Positions 8,449 through 17,535 of a stretch of 64,000 nt of DNA are shown in pieces. Where the stretch lies: NCBI GenBank assembly GCA_035379625.1, contig DAOSVM010000003.1:1-64000 (forward strand). The letters are read 5' to 3'. Made by a program: the position numbers and the translations under genes. Position 1 is the stretch's first letter, and the number at the start of each line of letters is the position of its first letter. The notes beneath the pieces were generated by a model. The model was not told the origin of the DNA. It searched no databases and saw only the letters and a list, made by a program, of their open reading frames with translations. The DNA comes from DAOSCP01 sp035379625. Its GTDB lineage: Bacteria; Bacteroidota; Ignavibacteria; Ignavibacteriales; DAOSCP01.

Positions 8449-10392
8449 TTATATTGTTCCTAAAATGCTTAAAGCTTGATCTATACCAAAATGCGTACCA
8501 GTTATCACGAGTGTATCTTTAGGTAAAATTATTTCATCCCCACCAGGATTAGAAATAGTTTTACCATCTCTAATTATTGCTATTATTGTTGTTCCAGTCT
8601 GTGCTCTTAAATTTAATTCTGATAATTTTTTATTAACATTAGGATTGTCATCTGTTAAATAAATTGTTTCTGTTGCTCCTTGAGCTAATATACTTTCAAC
8701 AATTGAATTTATATTAATTTTACTTTCTTTTTCTCTGAGGAATAAATATCCTTCGTTTCTAAATAAAGCCACTTGTTTCATAATAATATTCAATGGGATA
8801 TGATATTTTTCTAAAACCTTACTAAATACCTGTAAAGATGTTTCATATTCTTCTGGTATAACAACATCAGCACCAAGTTTTAACAATATTTGCACCTCAG
8901 ATACAAACTTTGTTCTTACTATTGAGTATATATTTTGATTTATTTTTCTTACAACTTTAAGTATTTGCTTTATTGCACCGTAATCAGATATTGCCATTAC
9001 AACAACCTTAGAGTTTTTAATCCCAACTGATAATAAAATTTCTTCTCTGGTTGCATCACCAAAAACTATATTCTCAACGTTTTTATATTTTTGAACTGTA
9101 TCAGGATTCAATTCAAGAATTACATACTTAATACCAGTTTCTCTTAAAACTCTTGCTAAATTTTGCCCTGTTATCCCGTAACCGATAATTATTACATGAT
9201 CTCTTAGAATAATATTTTGATTTTTTTCTGTTTTTTCTGGCAAAATTTTTATATTTTTTTTACTTAAATTTGAAATTAAAAAAGGAGTGATCATCATCGA
9301 AATTACTGTTGAACTCATTATTATATTATATTGATATTGGGATAAAATATTATAAATATCACTATATTGTAAAATTAAGAAAGAAAACTCACCAATTTGC
9401 CCTAGCAATAAGCCAGAAATGAATGCAACCCTTGAAGGGAAACCGTATAATCTCACTATAGCATATACTACAATAAATTTTAATATTATTATGGTAATCG
9501 TAACCAGACAAATGGTAATGATATGTGATATAAAAAAATTAATTTCAAATAACAAACCAATTGCGACAAAGAAGAAGATATTTAAAATGCTTTTAAATGG
9601 TAGTAAATCGGCTATAATTTGATAATTATAATCAGAATCACTTAAAATTATTCCTGTTATCAAAGCTCCAACAGCTAAACTAAAACCGATGTAATGAGTT
9701 ATAGTTGAGATAAAAAGTATTAAAAAGAAAATGCCTAAAGTAAATATTTCACTTGATTTAAACCCTGCAATAAGATGAACTATTTTGGGGACTATAAATT
9801 TTGCTGCGACAAAAATTCCAGCAATAATCAAAAATGAAATTAATATTTTAATTGCTAAACCTGATGTACTATATTCTATATTATTTGTACCTAAAAATGG
9901 TAAAACCATCAAAACTGGAAGAACAAGTAAATCTTGTAAAATACTAATACTAAAAGAAATATTCCCTTGTGGTGTATCAATTTCATTTGTACTAATTAAA
10001 TGATTCATTATAATAGCTGTGCTAGACATTACTAATGTAAATCCTATAAATAGACTGTTTTTTAAATTGTAGATAATAAAATACGATAAAATTGTAACTA
10101 TAATAACTGTTATGACAAACTGACCTGTACCTAAAATTGTTACATACTTACCAAATTCTTTTAGTTTATTTATCGATAATTCTAATCCTATGAAAAACAT
10201 CAGAATTGTTATACCTATTTCAGCTAATACCTGAATTGTTTCTTCATTGTGAATAACACCCAAGCCATTTCTCCCAAGTATTATTCCCAAAATAATGAAG
10301 CCTACAATACTAGGAACTTTAACTTTTTTAGTAAAATACAAAACTGGAATAGCAAATAGAAATAACAAAGATATTTGTGTAAATATTTGCAT
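8449..10392 (-). CDS. Monovalent cation:proton antiporter, KefB/CPA2 type, with RCK domains
   Basis: A 647-residue CPA2-family antiporter. About twelve hydrophobic segments span residues 1-385, with the family motifs GLELS near residue 68 and the LQDLLVLPVLMVLP segment. A cytosolic RCK_N (TrkA-N) domain follows with a nucleotide-binding glycine motif (HVIIIGYGITGQNLA, ~400) and the acidic end of the second strand (ILELNP). A C-terminal RCK_C domain (~560-647) ends the protein. It probably exports K+ or Na+ in exchange for protons under nucleotide control; the exact ion cannot be read from sequence. It converges on the regulator gene with no spacer and is divergent from rqcH, 38 bp away. Confidence 0.85.
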   Translation of the reverse strand: MQIFTQISLLFLFAIPVLYFTKKVKVPSIVGFIILGIILGRNGLGVIHNEETIQVLAEIGITILMFFIGLELSINKLKEFGKYVTILGTGQFVITVIIVTILSYFIIYNLKNSLFIGFTLVMSSTAIIMNHLISTNEIDTPQGNISFSISILQDLLVLPVLMVLPFLGTNNIEYSTSGLAIKILISFLIIAGIFVAAKFIVPKIVHLIAGFKSSEIFTLGIFFLILFISTITHYIGFSLAVGALITGIILSDSDYNYQIIADLLPFKSILNIFFFVAIGLLFEINFFISHIITICLVTITIIILKFIVVYAIVRLYGFPSRVAFISGLLLGQIGEFSFLILQYSDIYNILSQYQYNIIMSSTVISMMITPFLISNLSKKNIKILPEKTEKNQNIILRDHVIIIGYGITGQNLARVLRETGIKYVILELNPDTVQKYKNVENIVFGDATREEILLSVGIKNSKVVVMAISDYGAIKQILKVVRKINQNIYSIVRTKFVSEVQILLKLGADVVIPEEYETSLQVFSKVLEKYHIPLNIIMKQVALFRNEGYLFLREKESKININSIVESILAQGATETIYLTDDNPNVNKKLSELNLRAQTGTTIIAIIRDGKTISNPGGDEIILPKDTLVITGTHFGIDQALSILGTI

Positions 10393-10430
10393 TTTTTATA
10401 TTATATTTGAAGTTAATTTTGGTTTTTTAA

Positions 10431-12017
10431 ATGTATAGAAATTATTTTATTTTATCAAGGTATATAAAAGAACTAAATAAACTTTTAGTCGGCTCAAAAA
10501 TATTAAATGCTTTTTCTTTTAAAAAAGATATATTAAATATTACCTTAATCAAATCGTCTCAATTTTTCACGTTGGAATTTTCAGTTAATTCAGGTTTCCC
10601 ATATATAAGAATAATAGATAACGAAATTAAACCTAAGAACTTTGTTAAAGTTTTTGAAGAATTACAAAACACCATTATTAACAATATCACTATATCTAAC
10701 AGTGACAGAATTATTAAATTTGAAATAAATAATTACAACTTATTTTTTACTATTCGTGGTAAATATACTAATGTCTATTTATTATCTTCTTCATTTACAA
10801 GCTTCAAGAAAGAAGAAGATGATTTTTTATTTCAATTTCATAAAGAACTTCTAAACCATAATTTTGTAAACGATTTAAGCTTTAAAATACCAACTGAGAA
10901 TAATCTTAATAATGATGAATTAGTAAACTTAATCAGATTTAAATATTCTTTTATTTCAAAAGATATTTTAAATTTTACAAAACATATTTATAACGAAATC
11001 TCTCTAACAAATATATTAAAAGTTATAGAGAAAATTTATTCATCTAATCTAGTAATTATCAAAAATAGAAGTAGCGTAATTTATACTATCAAAGATTTTG
11101 CATTAGTTGAAGGTCAAATTTATGAATTCAATAATGTTAAGGATGCAATTAATTATTTTGTTAAAGAAACCTATTTACAAAATGATTTCAATATTTTATA
11201 TAAAAATGTTGATAAATTTATTAAAAATGAATTAAGTAAAATATCTAATTTGCTTAATAAACTAAAATCATTATTGGAGACTCCATCAAAAGAAGATTAT
11301 TATAGACAAATTGCTAATTTATTGCTTATTAACTTACATAAAATTCAAAAAGGAAAAGAAGAAATAGAATTAGAAAATATTTATGATAACTCCACTATCA
11401 AAATAAAATTAAACCCAAAATATACCCCCAAAGATAATGTTGATTATTATTTCAAAAAACAAAAAGAAGAAAAAAAATTAAGAGAAGTTACTAAAGAAAA
11501 ATTATTAAAATTGACTAAAGAATATGAAAGTTTACAAAATAATTTACAAAAACTTGAAAAAATTAGTAATTATGAATTATTAAAAGATTTTGCAAAACAA
11601 TTTAATATAAGAACTGTTAAAGTTGAAAATAATAAGCCTAATAAAACTGATAAGTTTAGACATTTTATTATAAACAATCGATATCATTTATACTTAGGAA
11701 AGGATAATGAAACAAACGATTTATTAACAATTAAATATGCAAGGCCAAATGATATTTGGTTACACGTAAAAGATGCACCAAGTGCTCACGGAATATTAAG
11801 AAAAGATAGTTTAAAGGAAAATATCCCTTTAAAAGTTCTTGAAAAAGCTGCGTCTATTATAGCTTACAATAGCAAGCAAAAAGGAAGTACATTAGTACCA
11901 GTTATTTGCACAAGTAAGAAATATATATCAAAAAATAAACATATGGAACCTGGACAAGTAAAAGTACTCAAAGAAGAAATAGTCTTGCTTGTTAAACCTT
12001 CGTTAGATGTCAATTAA
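10431..12017 (+). CDS. rqcH: NFACT family protein RqcH (ribosome quality control)
   Basis: Rqc2-like protein that binds stalled 60S/50S-type large subunits and recruits tRNA for C-terminal alanine tailing. NFACT-N occupies ~1-260 and contains the DR motif (Asp92-Arg93, SNSDRIIKFE) that marks active RqcH. Central coiled coils run ~260-400 and a C-terminal NFACT-R domain (~405-515) carries the signature NDIWLHVKDAPSAHG. At 528 residues it is slightly shorter than the Bacillus protein (~570). Its 3' end overlaps the convergent porX gene by 4 bp. The next step of the pathway is not in the window. Domain content and the DR pair make this a confident call. Confidence 0.85.
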   Translation: MYRNYFILSRYIKELNKLLVGSKILNAFSFKKDILNITLIKSSQFFTLEFSVNSGFPYIRIIDNEIKPKNFVKVFEELQNTIINNITISNSDRIIKFEINNYNLFFTIRGKYTNVYLLSSSFTSFKKEEDDFLFQFHKELLNHNFVNDLSFKIPTENNLNNDELVNLIRFKYSFISKDILNFTKHIYNEISLTNILKVIEKIYSSNLVIIKNRSSVIYTIKDFALVEGQIYEFNNVKDAINYFVKETYLQNDFNILYKNVDKFIKNELSKISNLLNKLKSLLETPSKEDYYRQIANLLLINLHKIQKGKEEIELENIYDNSTIKIKLNPKYTPKDNVDYYFKKQKEEKKLREVTKEKLLKLTKEYESLQNNLQKLEKISNYELLKDFAKQFNIRTVKVENNKPNKTDKFRHFIINNRYHLYLGKDNETNDLLTIKYARPNDIWLHVKDAPSAHGILRKDSLKENIPLKVLEKAASIIAYNSKQKGSTLVPVICTSKKYISKNKHMEPGQVKVLKEEIVLLVKPSLDVN

Positions 12018-13579
12018 TCTTTAGGAGTTAATACGATAACAGGTACTATCATTTCTTCCATTGAAATTCCACCGTGTAAGAAAGTATCTTTATATTGATT
12101 TAAGTATTTATGATAATCAGTTACAAAAACAAAATAATAATCTTCTTTAGCAATTATAAAATTAGTAGTTAAGCCAAATCTTGGTAATTTATAGTCATTT
12201 GGATTCATCAAAAATATTCCTTGCTTTGCATCTACCTTTAACCCTTTGCCAAATTTGAATCTTAGATTAGGAGTAGCTGTTTTGTCATCCATAATTTTAG
12301 CCCCCCTTAAAGCTCTAATACTGCCATGGTCCGTTGTTATAACAACTTTTGTGTTTTTCATCTGTGATATAGTTTTCAACACAGATAACAATGATGAATG
12401 AGTAAACCAACTATTGGTTAACGATCGGAAAGCTGCCTCATCTAAAGCAATTTCTTTAATAACTTGTGAATCATGTCTACTATGGACAATCATATCTAGA
12501 AAATTGTATACAACTGCAACTAAATGAGAATTTTGATATGACATTATATTATTTTCAAAATTTCTTCCATATTCTGGATCAATAATTTTAATATACTTTA
12601 ACTCATTTCTAAGTCTAATTCTTTTTCTATCTAATAGCAATTGTAAAAATTCTTTTTCGTGTTTATTTTTACTTTTTTCATCAGTTTCGGAATCGTCATC
12701 CCATAAATTAGGATAGTATTTTTGTATTTCAGCAGGAAACAGGCCACTAAAAAGGGAATTTCTGGCATATTCAGTTGCTGTAGGTAAAATCGTAAAATAA
12801 TCTGTTCTTTCGATATTAAAATAATCGATCAAATGTTTTTGCATCACTAACCATTGATCGAGTCGCAAACAATCTATTACAATAAAAAAAACAGTTTGAG
12901 CTTCATTCAATAAAGGGAATACAAATTTATTAACTATTTCTGTTGTTAAAATCGGTGTATTTTCATCATTTAAATTATTTATCCACTTTTTATAATTATT
13001 TTCTATAAATTTGGAAAATTCCTTATTACATTCACGTTTTAAATTGTTTAATGTATCTCTTAATTCGCTAGTTCCATTTTTATCAAATTCTAAATCCCAA
13101 TAAATAAGTTTATTATTAATTGATACCCAATCTTGCCAAGTTAGTTGAGATTGTAGTACCATATTTATTTCTCTAAAATCTTGCAGATAATCTTTTGCAA
13201 GATATTCGCTTGATATTTTTTTCTTTTCCAATATTTTTTTGATAACAAGTAAAACTTGGCTTGGGTTTACAGGTTTTATTAAATAATCGGTAATTTTACT
13301 ACCAATTGCTTCTTCCATCAAATTTTCTTCTTCGCTTTTAGTTATCATAACAACAGGAATATCAGGATTTATTTCTTTTATTTCTGAGAGTGTTTGCAAA
13401 CCCGTAAGACCAGCCATCATTTCATCTAAAAAAATTAAATCATAATGATTGGACCTCACAAGTTCAATTGCATCTTCTCCGTTTGTAACACTTTCTATTT
13501 CATAACCTTTATCTTTTATAAACATAATATGAGATTTTAGCATTTCAATTTCATCATCTACCCAAAGTATTCTTTTCAT
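12014..13579 (-). CDS. porX: PorX-type response regulator with PglZ phosphatase-like domain
   Basis: Bifunctional regulator of the PorX family, which in Bacteroidota controls type IX secretion and cleaves oligonucleotide or phosphodiester signals. The receiver domain (1-~120) begins MKRILWVDDEIEML; Asp52 lies in FLDEMMAGLTGL and Lys102 in YLIKPV. A helical linker follows, then a PglZ/alkaline-phosphatase-fold domain (~205-521) with FIVIDCLRLDQW, the ATEYARNSLFSGLFP nucleophile-threonine region and the metal motif TTDHGS. The start chosen is ATG at 13577-13579, five bases after GAGGG; an upstream TTG would add four residues. The usual Pro after DEMM is Ala here. PorY and por/gld genes are not in the window. 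It diverges from the transporter at 13718. Confidence 0.9.
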   Translation of the reverse strand: MKRILWVDDEIEMLKSHIMFIKDKGYEIESVTNGEDAIELVRSNHYDLIFLDEMMAGLTGLQTLSEIKEINPDIPVVMITKSEEENLMEEAIGSKITDYLIKPVNPSQVLLVIKKILEKKKISSEYLAKDYLQDFREINMVLQSQLTWQDWVSINNKLIYWDLEFDKNGTSELRDTLNNLKRECNKEFSKFIENNYKKWINNLNDENTPILTTEIVNKFVFPLLNEAQTVFFIVIDCLRLDQWLVMQKHLIDYFNIERTDYFTILPTATEYARNSLFSGLFPAEIQKYYPNLWDDDSETDEKSKNKHEKEFLQLLLDRKRIRLRNELKYIKIIDPEYGRNFENNIMSYQNSHLVAVVYNFLDMIVHSRHDSQVIKEIALDEAAFRSLTNSWFTHSSLLSVLKTISQMKNTKVVITTDHGSIRALRGAKIMDDKTATPNLRFKFGKGLKVDAKQGIFLMNPNDYKLPRFGLTTNFIIAKEDYYFVFVTDYHKYLNQYKDTFLHGGISMEEMIVPVIVLTPKD

Positions 13580-13584
13580 AAATA

Positions 13585-13589
13585 CCCTC
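13585..13589 (-). promoter_or_regulatory. Ribosome binding site deciding the porX start
   Basis: On the minus strand GAGGG is followed by five bases and then the ATG at 13577-13579. It selects the ATG over the in-frame TTG at 13589-13591, which overlaps the ribosome site itself. Confidence 0.6.
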
Positions 13590-13717
13590 AAAAAATTAAT
13601 TTTGTTATTGTAACTATTTTTCAGGACAAAAACAATATTAAATAGACTTTATAATATAATTTTTTTTCATTTATTTTTTTTGTAATTTTATATTACTACT
13701 ATATCTTTAGGGGGCTT

Positions 13718-15379
13718 ATGGAACATTATTTATCTTCGGGGTTAATATTAATAATTTTTATTATTTCTTCTCTGTTAATGTTTTTGAGAAAAATTCCTGC
13801 ATTACTTGCATTACCAATTATGGCAATACTAATGCCATTATGTGTAGGTATACAAATTTCTGATGTTTTCAATTTTGTTATAGGCCAAGGTTCTTTGAAA
13901 TTGAATGAAGCTTACACTATAGCAATATTTGGTGGTATATTAAGTATATTATTACAGAAAACTGGTGTAGCGGAAAGTTTTATAAAAAAAGGAGCAGAAT
14001 TGTCAGGAGATAATCCTTTTTTGATAAGTGTACTTATGTTATTACTTATTGCCTTACTTTTTACAACAATAGGTGGATTAGGTGCTATTATCATGGTAGC
14101 CACTATAGTACTTCCTATTATGATATCTGTGGGGATTAGTCCATTAGCTACAGCAGGGATTTTTTTATTTGGATTAAGTATTGGTGGTATTTTAAATCCT
14201 ACGAACTGGGCTTTATATACAGGAACTTTAAAATTACAATTACAAGAAATTACTCCTTTTGCTGTTCAAATGTTTTTAATAGCATTTTTTATTTCTTTGG
14301 TATATATTGTACTGCAATTAAAATTTGATGGAGCAAATATAAAACTAAAAAAAATTATATTTTCTTTAATATCACTTTTCGCCATAATTTTTGTTTTGTA
14401 CATAATATTCACACAATTACCAATTGAAACACAAAAGGTTATAGAAACTTTTTTAAAGAAAATTTGGATTTATACTAAACTTATTTTAATTGTATTCATT
14501 ATATTTGCTTTTGTTTATAACATTTATCGTTTATTTACGCATAAATCGGAAGAAATTCACTGGTTATCTTATTTTACTCCAATAATCCCATTATTATTCA
14601 TTTTACTTTTTAATATTCATCCAATTGGTGCTTTCACAATAGGAATTTTTTATTGTTTTATCTCTACTTACAAGAAAAATCATCTCAACCTTTTAATAAA
14701 AAGTATGTTTGAAGGGAGTGCATCTGTCATGCCCGCAGTAATATTAATGTTGGGAATTGGTATGTTGTTAGTTTCAATTATGGGACCAGATACTAGTGTT
14801 ATTAAACTTAAAGTTCAAACAGATAATTCTGGTAATGCTGTAGTATATCTTAGAGAAAAGAATAATTTTAAAATCCAAAATATAAATGATTTAATAATTA
14901 AATTCGAAAATAATAATGGAGCCAAAATAAAATATAATTTATCGAGTAATCTAGATAAATTATATATTGCTTCATCGCAACCTAACAAAGATTTAACAAT
15001 AGAAATAAGAAATTGGAGAGTTCTTGCGATTTTACAACCAATATTTTCTAAAATTGTTCCGCAAAATGGTTTTTCTTATTTTCTAATTTTCACATTATTA
15101 GCGCCATTATCTCTATATAGAGGTCCATTAAATGTATGGGGGATGGGTTATCCTGTTGCCACAATATTTTTATCAAGCGGTATGCCAGCTATCGCTATAA
15201 TGGCATTATTAATTTCTGTAGGACAAATTCAAGGGATAAGCGATCCTACAAATACACAGAATGTGTGGCTAGCAAATGAATTACAAATTGACGTTCAAAA
15301 AATTTTATGGAATACATTGCCTTTTACTTGGATTATGGCTATATTTGGATTGTTGATTGCTAGTATACAAATTTATTAG
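13718..15379 (+). CDS. Multi-spanning transporter of the ion-transporter (citrate/GntP-like) superfamily
   Basis: A 553-residue integral membrane protein with about twelve hydrophobic segments arranged as two halves. The first half has re-entrant-loop-like stretches (FTTIGGLGAIIMVATIVLPIM, split here as GGLGAIIMV and GISPLATAGIF) and GGILNPTNWALYTG; the second has PLSLYRGPLNVWGMG and GISDPTNTQNVW. The paired PTN motifs suggest symmetrical substrate or ion sites as in CitMHS, GntP and NhaC/DcuC-like carriers. Substrate cannot be named. An unusual hydrophilic, beta-rich insertion of ~75 residues (about 360-435) separates two membrane segments in the second half. A strong ribosome site (AGGGGG) precedes ATG 13718. 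It ends 12 bp before the GDP-fucose synthase start. Confidence 0.6.
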   Translation: MEHYLSSGLILIIFIISSLLMFLRKIPALLALPIMAILMPLCVGIQISDVFNFVIGQGSLKLNEAYTIAIFGGILSILLQKTGVAESFIKKGAELSGDNPFLISVLMLLLIALLFTTIGGLGAIIMVATIVLPIMISVGISPLATAGIFLFGLSIGGILNPTNWALYTGTLKLQLQEITPFAVQMFLIAFFISLVYIVLQLKFDGANIKLKKIIFSLISLFAIIFVLYIIFTQLPIETQKVIETFLKKIWIYTKLILIVFIIFAFVYNIYRLFTHKSEEIHWLSYFTPIIPLLFILLFNIHPIGAFTIGIFYCFISTYKKNHLNLLIKSMFEGSASVMPAVILMLGIGMLLVSIMGPDTSVIKLKVQTDNSGNAVVYLREKNNFKIQNINDLIIKFENNNGAKIKYNLSSNLDKLYIASSQPNKDLTIEIRNWRVLAILQPIFSKIVPQNGFSYFLIFTLLAPLSLYRGPLNVWGMGYPVATIFLSSGMPAIAIMALLISVGQIQGISDPTNTQNVWLANELQIDVQKILWNTLPFTWIMAIFGLLIASIQIY

Positions 15380-15380
15380 T

Positions 15381-15385
15381 TGGAG
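15381..15385 (+). promoter_or_regulatory. Ribosome binding site deciding the GDP-fucose synthase start
   Basis: TGGAG lies six bases before ATG 15392. It overlaps an in-frame TTG at 15380 that a gene finder could pick instead, so the ATG is preferred. Confidence 0.55.
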
Positions 15386-15391
15386 AACATA

Positions 15392-16354
15392 ATGAAAGAA
15401 AAGTTAATTTATGTTGCAGGTCACAGTGGAATGGTAGGCTCTGCCGTTGTAAGAAAACTTAAAGATGCTGGTTACAATAATTTATTAGCCATTCCCCACA
15501 GTAAATTAGACCTAACTGATCAATTTGCTGTTAGAGAATTTTTTAAGAAGAATAAACCTGATATCGTTATTGTAGCTGCTGCAAGAGTTGGAGGTATTTT
15601 AGCGAACAATACTTATCGTTCTGAGTTTCTTTATGAAAATTTAATGATTGAAACCAATATAATTAATTCTGCATTTCGCACAAAAGTTGAAAAATTAATT
15701 TTTTTGGGCAGTTCGTGCATTTATCCTAAATTAGCTGCTCAACCACTAAAAGAAGAATATCTCCTTTCAGGTTATTTAGAACCTACAAATGAACCATATG
15801 CAATTGCTAAAATAGCTGGAATTAAATATTGTGAAGCCTTATACCAACAACACAAAGCAAATTTTTATTCTTTAATGCCAACAAATTTATATGGGCCAAA
15901 CGATAATTTCAATTTAGATACATCTCATGTATTACCTGCTTTAATAAGGAAATTTCATTCTGCGAAAATAGGTGAATATTCAAAAGTTATTGTATGGGGA
16001 ACTGGTAATCCACTTCGTGAATTTCTTTATGTAGATGATTTAGCAGAAGCTATTGTATTCTGTATGGAGAACGTTAATGCTGAAGATATATATTCAAGGA
16101 ATATATCACATTTAAATGTTGGAACAGGTACAGATATAAGTATTCGTGAATTAGCTTATTTAGTCGCAGATGTCCTTGATTATAAAGGGCATATTGAATT
16201 TGATAATACAAAACCTGACGGTACACCACGTAAATTGCTTGATGTTTCTAGAATAAATAAATTAGGTTGGAAGCATAAAACCGATTTAAGAACTGGTATT
16301 GAAATGACTTATAATTGGTTTGTTGAGAACTATAATAATTTAACTAAATTATAA
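15392..16354 (+). CDS. fcl: GDP-L-fucose synthase
   Basis: NADPH-dependent epimerase/reductase of the extended SDR family that converts GDP-4-keto-6-deoxymannose to GDP-L-fucose for surface polysaccharides. The Rossmann motif GHSGMVGS is at ~8-15. The catalytic set is visible: Ser in FLGSSCIYP, and Tyr/Lys in PYAIAKIAG, with the PTNLYGPNDNF segment that follows in this enzyme. Length (320 residues) matches the family. Start ATG 15392 is chosen from its ribosome site. The partner GDP-mannose 4,6-dehydratase is not in the window. The gene converges on and overlaps the minus-strand gene at 16344 by 11 bp. Co-direction with the transporter upstream suggests co-transcription. Confidence 0.92.
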   Translation: MKEKLIYVAGHSGMVGSAVVRKLKDAGYNNLLAIPHSKLDLTDQFAVREFFKKNKPDIVIVAAARVGGILANNTYRSEFLYENLMIETNIINSAFRTKVEKLIFLGSSCIYPKLAAQPLKEEYLLSGYLEPTNEPYAIAKIAGIKYCEALYQQHKANFYSLMPTNLYGPNDNFNLDTSHVLPALIRKFHSAKIGEYSKVIVWGTGNPLREFLYVDDLAEAIVFCMENVNAEDIYSRNISHLNVGTGTDISIRELAYLVADVLDYKGHIEFDNTKPDGTPRKLLDVSRINKLGWKHKTDLRTGIEMTYNWFVENYNNLTKL

Positions 16355-16727
16355 AATTTATTTTATTGTTTTTACACCAATTTACTAATATAGTTTTATA
16401 TTCCAATTTTCTAAATTCTTCCCAGTCTTCTAAAACATTATATTTTTTTAGAATGCTGGGAATATTTTTTTTATTACCATTTAATTTAATTTCATTTCGA
16501 ATTATATTTTCTGTAGTTTCATCAAGATAACGTAGGAATTTTTCAAATATTAAATTTTCATTCAAATCTGTTCTATCGGGTAATGTAATGTAATGTTCGG
16601 GATGACTTAAAAATTCATTGGATTTTCCTTTTACTATATGATAAGTTTTTAAGTTTAAATAGAGGGGTTGCTCACTATGATTTATAAGAGTATCTGTTAG
16701 GTAAGATATTTCAATTTGAGTTTTCAT
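16344..16727 (-). CDS. UPF0158-like hypothetical protein
   Basis: A 127-residue soluble protein. Its arrangement resembles the UPF0158 family: PLYLNLKTYHIV near the N-terminus, an ITLPDRTDLNE segment, then a long helix and the pattern LEDWEEFRKLEYKTILVNWCKNN at the C-terminus (equivalent to the W-x-x-FR...W of that family). No enzymatic motif is visible. The 3' end overlaps fcl convergently by 11 bp. A 385-bp non-coding stretch lies upstream. The family link is a pattern judgement and moderate; function unknown. Confidence 0.55.
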   Translation of the reverse strand: MKTQIEISYLTDTLINHSEQPLYLNLKTYHIVKGKSNEFLSHPEHYITLPDRTDLNENLIFEKFLRYLDETTENIIRNEIKLNGNKKNIPSILKKYNVLEDWEEFRKLEYKTILVNWCKNNKINFII

Positions 16728-16851
16728 AGTTTCACCTATTATTTTATTTTATAATAAATTATTATTAGTTTATATTATATTTTTTTATTATAAATATTTT
16801 ATTTATATTTAATATTTATATATAAAATCACCTAATAATAAATCAAATTAT

Positions 16852-16878
16852 GAGTTACTAATAATAACTCTTTTTTTT
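16852..16878 (+). terminator. Orphan intrinsic terminator
   Basis: Stem GAGTTA/TAACTC with loop CTAATAA followed by eight T on the plus strand. No plus-strand gene ends nearby (fcl ends 500 bp upstream with an opposing gene between), so it may end a small RNA started from the region upstream of the 16344-16727 gene, or be fortuitous. Confidence 0.4.
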
Positions 16879-17050
16879 AATAGTAATTGTGTAAATAACC
16901 ATTTATATTTTTTTAAAGTAATTATCTTTTCTTTTTAGTTGATTTAATAATTAAATTTTAATATTATTTCTGTTAGCATATGTAATAAATAGGGTTGTTG
17001 TAAAATATATGTTGGGAACATTTTGATGAAAGGTTATGAATACAAAATCA

Positions 17051-17071
17051 TGCTTATACTGTCCGAGCTAA
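17051..17071 (+). repeat. Solo copy of the element A/B end motif (3'-end type)
   Basis: TGCTTATACTGTCCGAGCTA matches the right end of element A (GCTTATACTGTCTGAGCTA) with one internal difference. On the minus strand it sits nine bases beyond the queD terminator, the same position relative to a terminator that the ends of elements A and B occupy. No partner end or GC hairpin is recognisable nearby. Confidence 0.6.
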
Positions 17072-17079
17072 ATAGAAAT

Positions 17080-17105
17080 AAAAAAAGCTGCCTTTTTAAG
17101 ACAGC
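17080..17105 (-). terminator. queD terminator
   Basis: On the minus strand: stem GCTGTC/GGCAGC (one G.U) with a TTAAAAA loop, then seven T. It lies immediately after the queD stop codon. Confidence 0.75.
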
Positions 17106-17112
17106 CTATTTT

Positions 17113-17526
17113 TTATAGTATTTCTTCTTGTTCTGCATAAGTATTATCTGTTTCTTTAACTTTAACTTTTATTTTTCTTATATGATTTGGTAATTGATGG
17201 CTTTTTATATAATTAATAAAAAACAAGACTAAATTTTCAGCAGTTGGATAATCATCCATTATAAAAATTTTCATATTCATTTTTTTGAAGAATTCTATAA
17301 ATTCGGTATCATCTTTGTGGAAAGCACAAGCGTGATCAAGCTGGTTTATTAATGGTTTTATAATTTCATTAAATATGTAATAATCTAGTACCATACCATG
17401 TTGTAATACATCCCCTTCCAATTCCAGCTCCATAGAGTAGGAATGTCCGTGTATATTAGCACATTTATCTTTGTGAAACGAAAGCCTATGCCCCATTTCC
17501 CATTTAAAAGATTTAGCAATTTTCAT
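17113..17526 (-). CDS. queD: 6-carboxy-5,6,7,8-tetrahydropterin synthase (QueD)
   Basis: QueD/6-pyruvoyl-tetrahydropterin synthase family enzyme of 137 residues; converts dihydroneopterin triphosphate to 6-carboxytetrahydropterin, the second step toward preQ0 and queuosine. Zinc ligands are the His of EMGHRL and both His of NIHGHSY; the catalytic Cys is four residues before HGH (CANIHGH). The LDHACAFHKDD loop supplies the catalytic Asp-His pair and the KETDNTYAE segment the pterin-anchoring Glu. QueG at 43612 belongs to the same pathway. It follows the SpoIID-like gene by 9 bp and is probably co-transcribed with it. Confidence 0.9.
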   Translation of the reverse strand: MKIAKSFKWEMGHRLSFHKDKCANIHGHSYSMELELEGDVLQHGMVLDYYIFNEIIKPLINQLDHACAFHKDDTEFIEFFKKMNMKIFIMDDYPTAENLVLFFINYIKSHQLPNHIRKIKVKVKETDNTYAEQEEIL

Positions 17527-17535
17527 ATTAAAACC

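Larger units (their letters stand above)
16728..17112. other. AT-rich intergenic region with orphan terminator, solo end motif and queD terminator
   Basis: No gene-sized frame is present. The region is extremely AT-rich up to ~16850 and holds three things: a plus-strand terminator-like hairpin at 16852-16878, a single copy of the repeat-element end motif at 17051-17071, and the queD terminator at 17080-17105. Confidence 0.6.
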
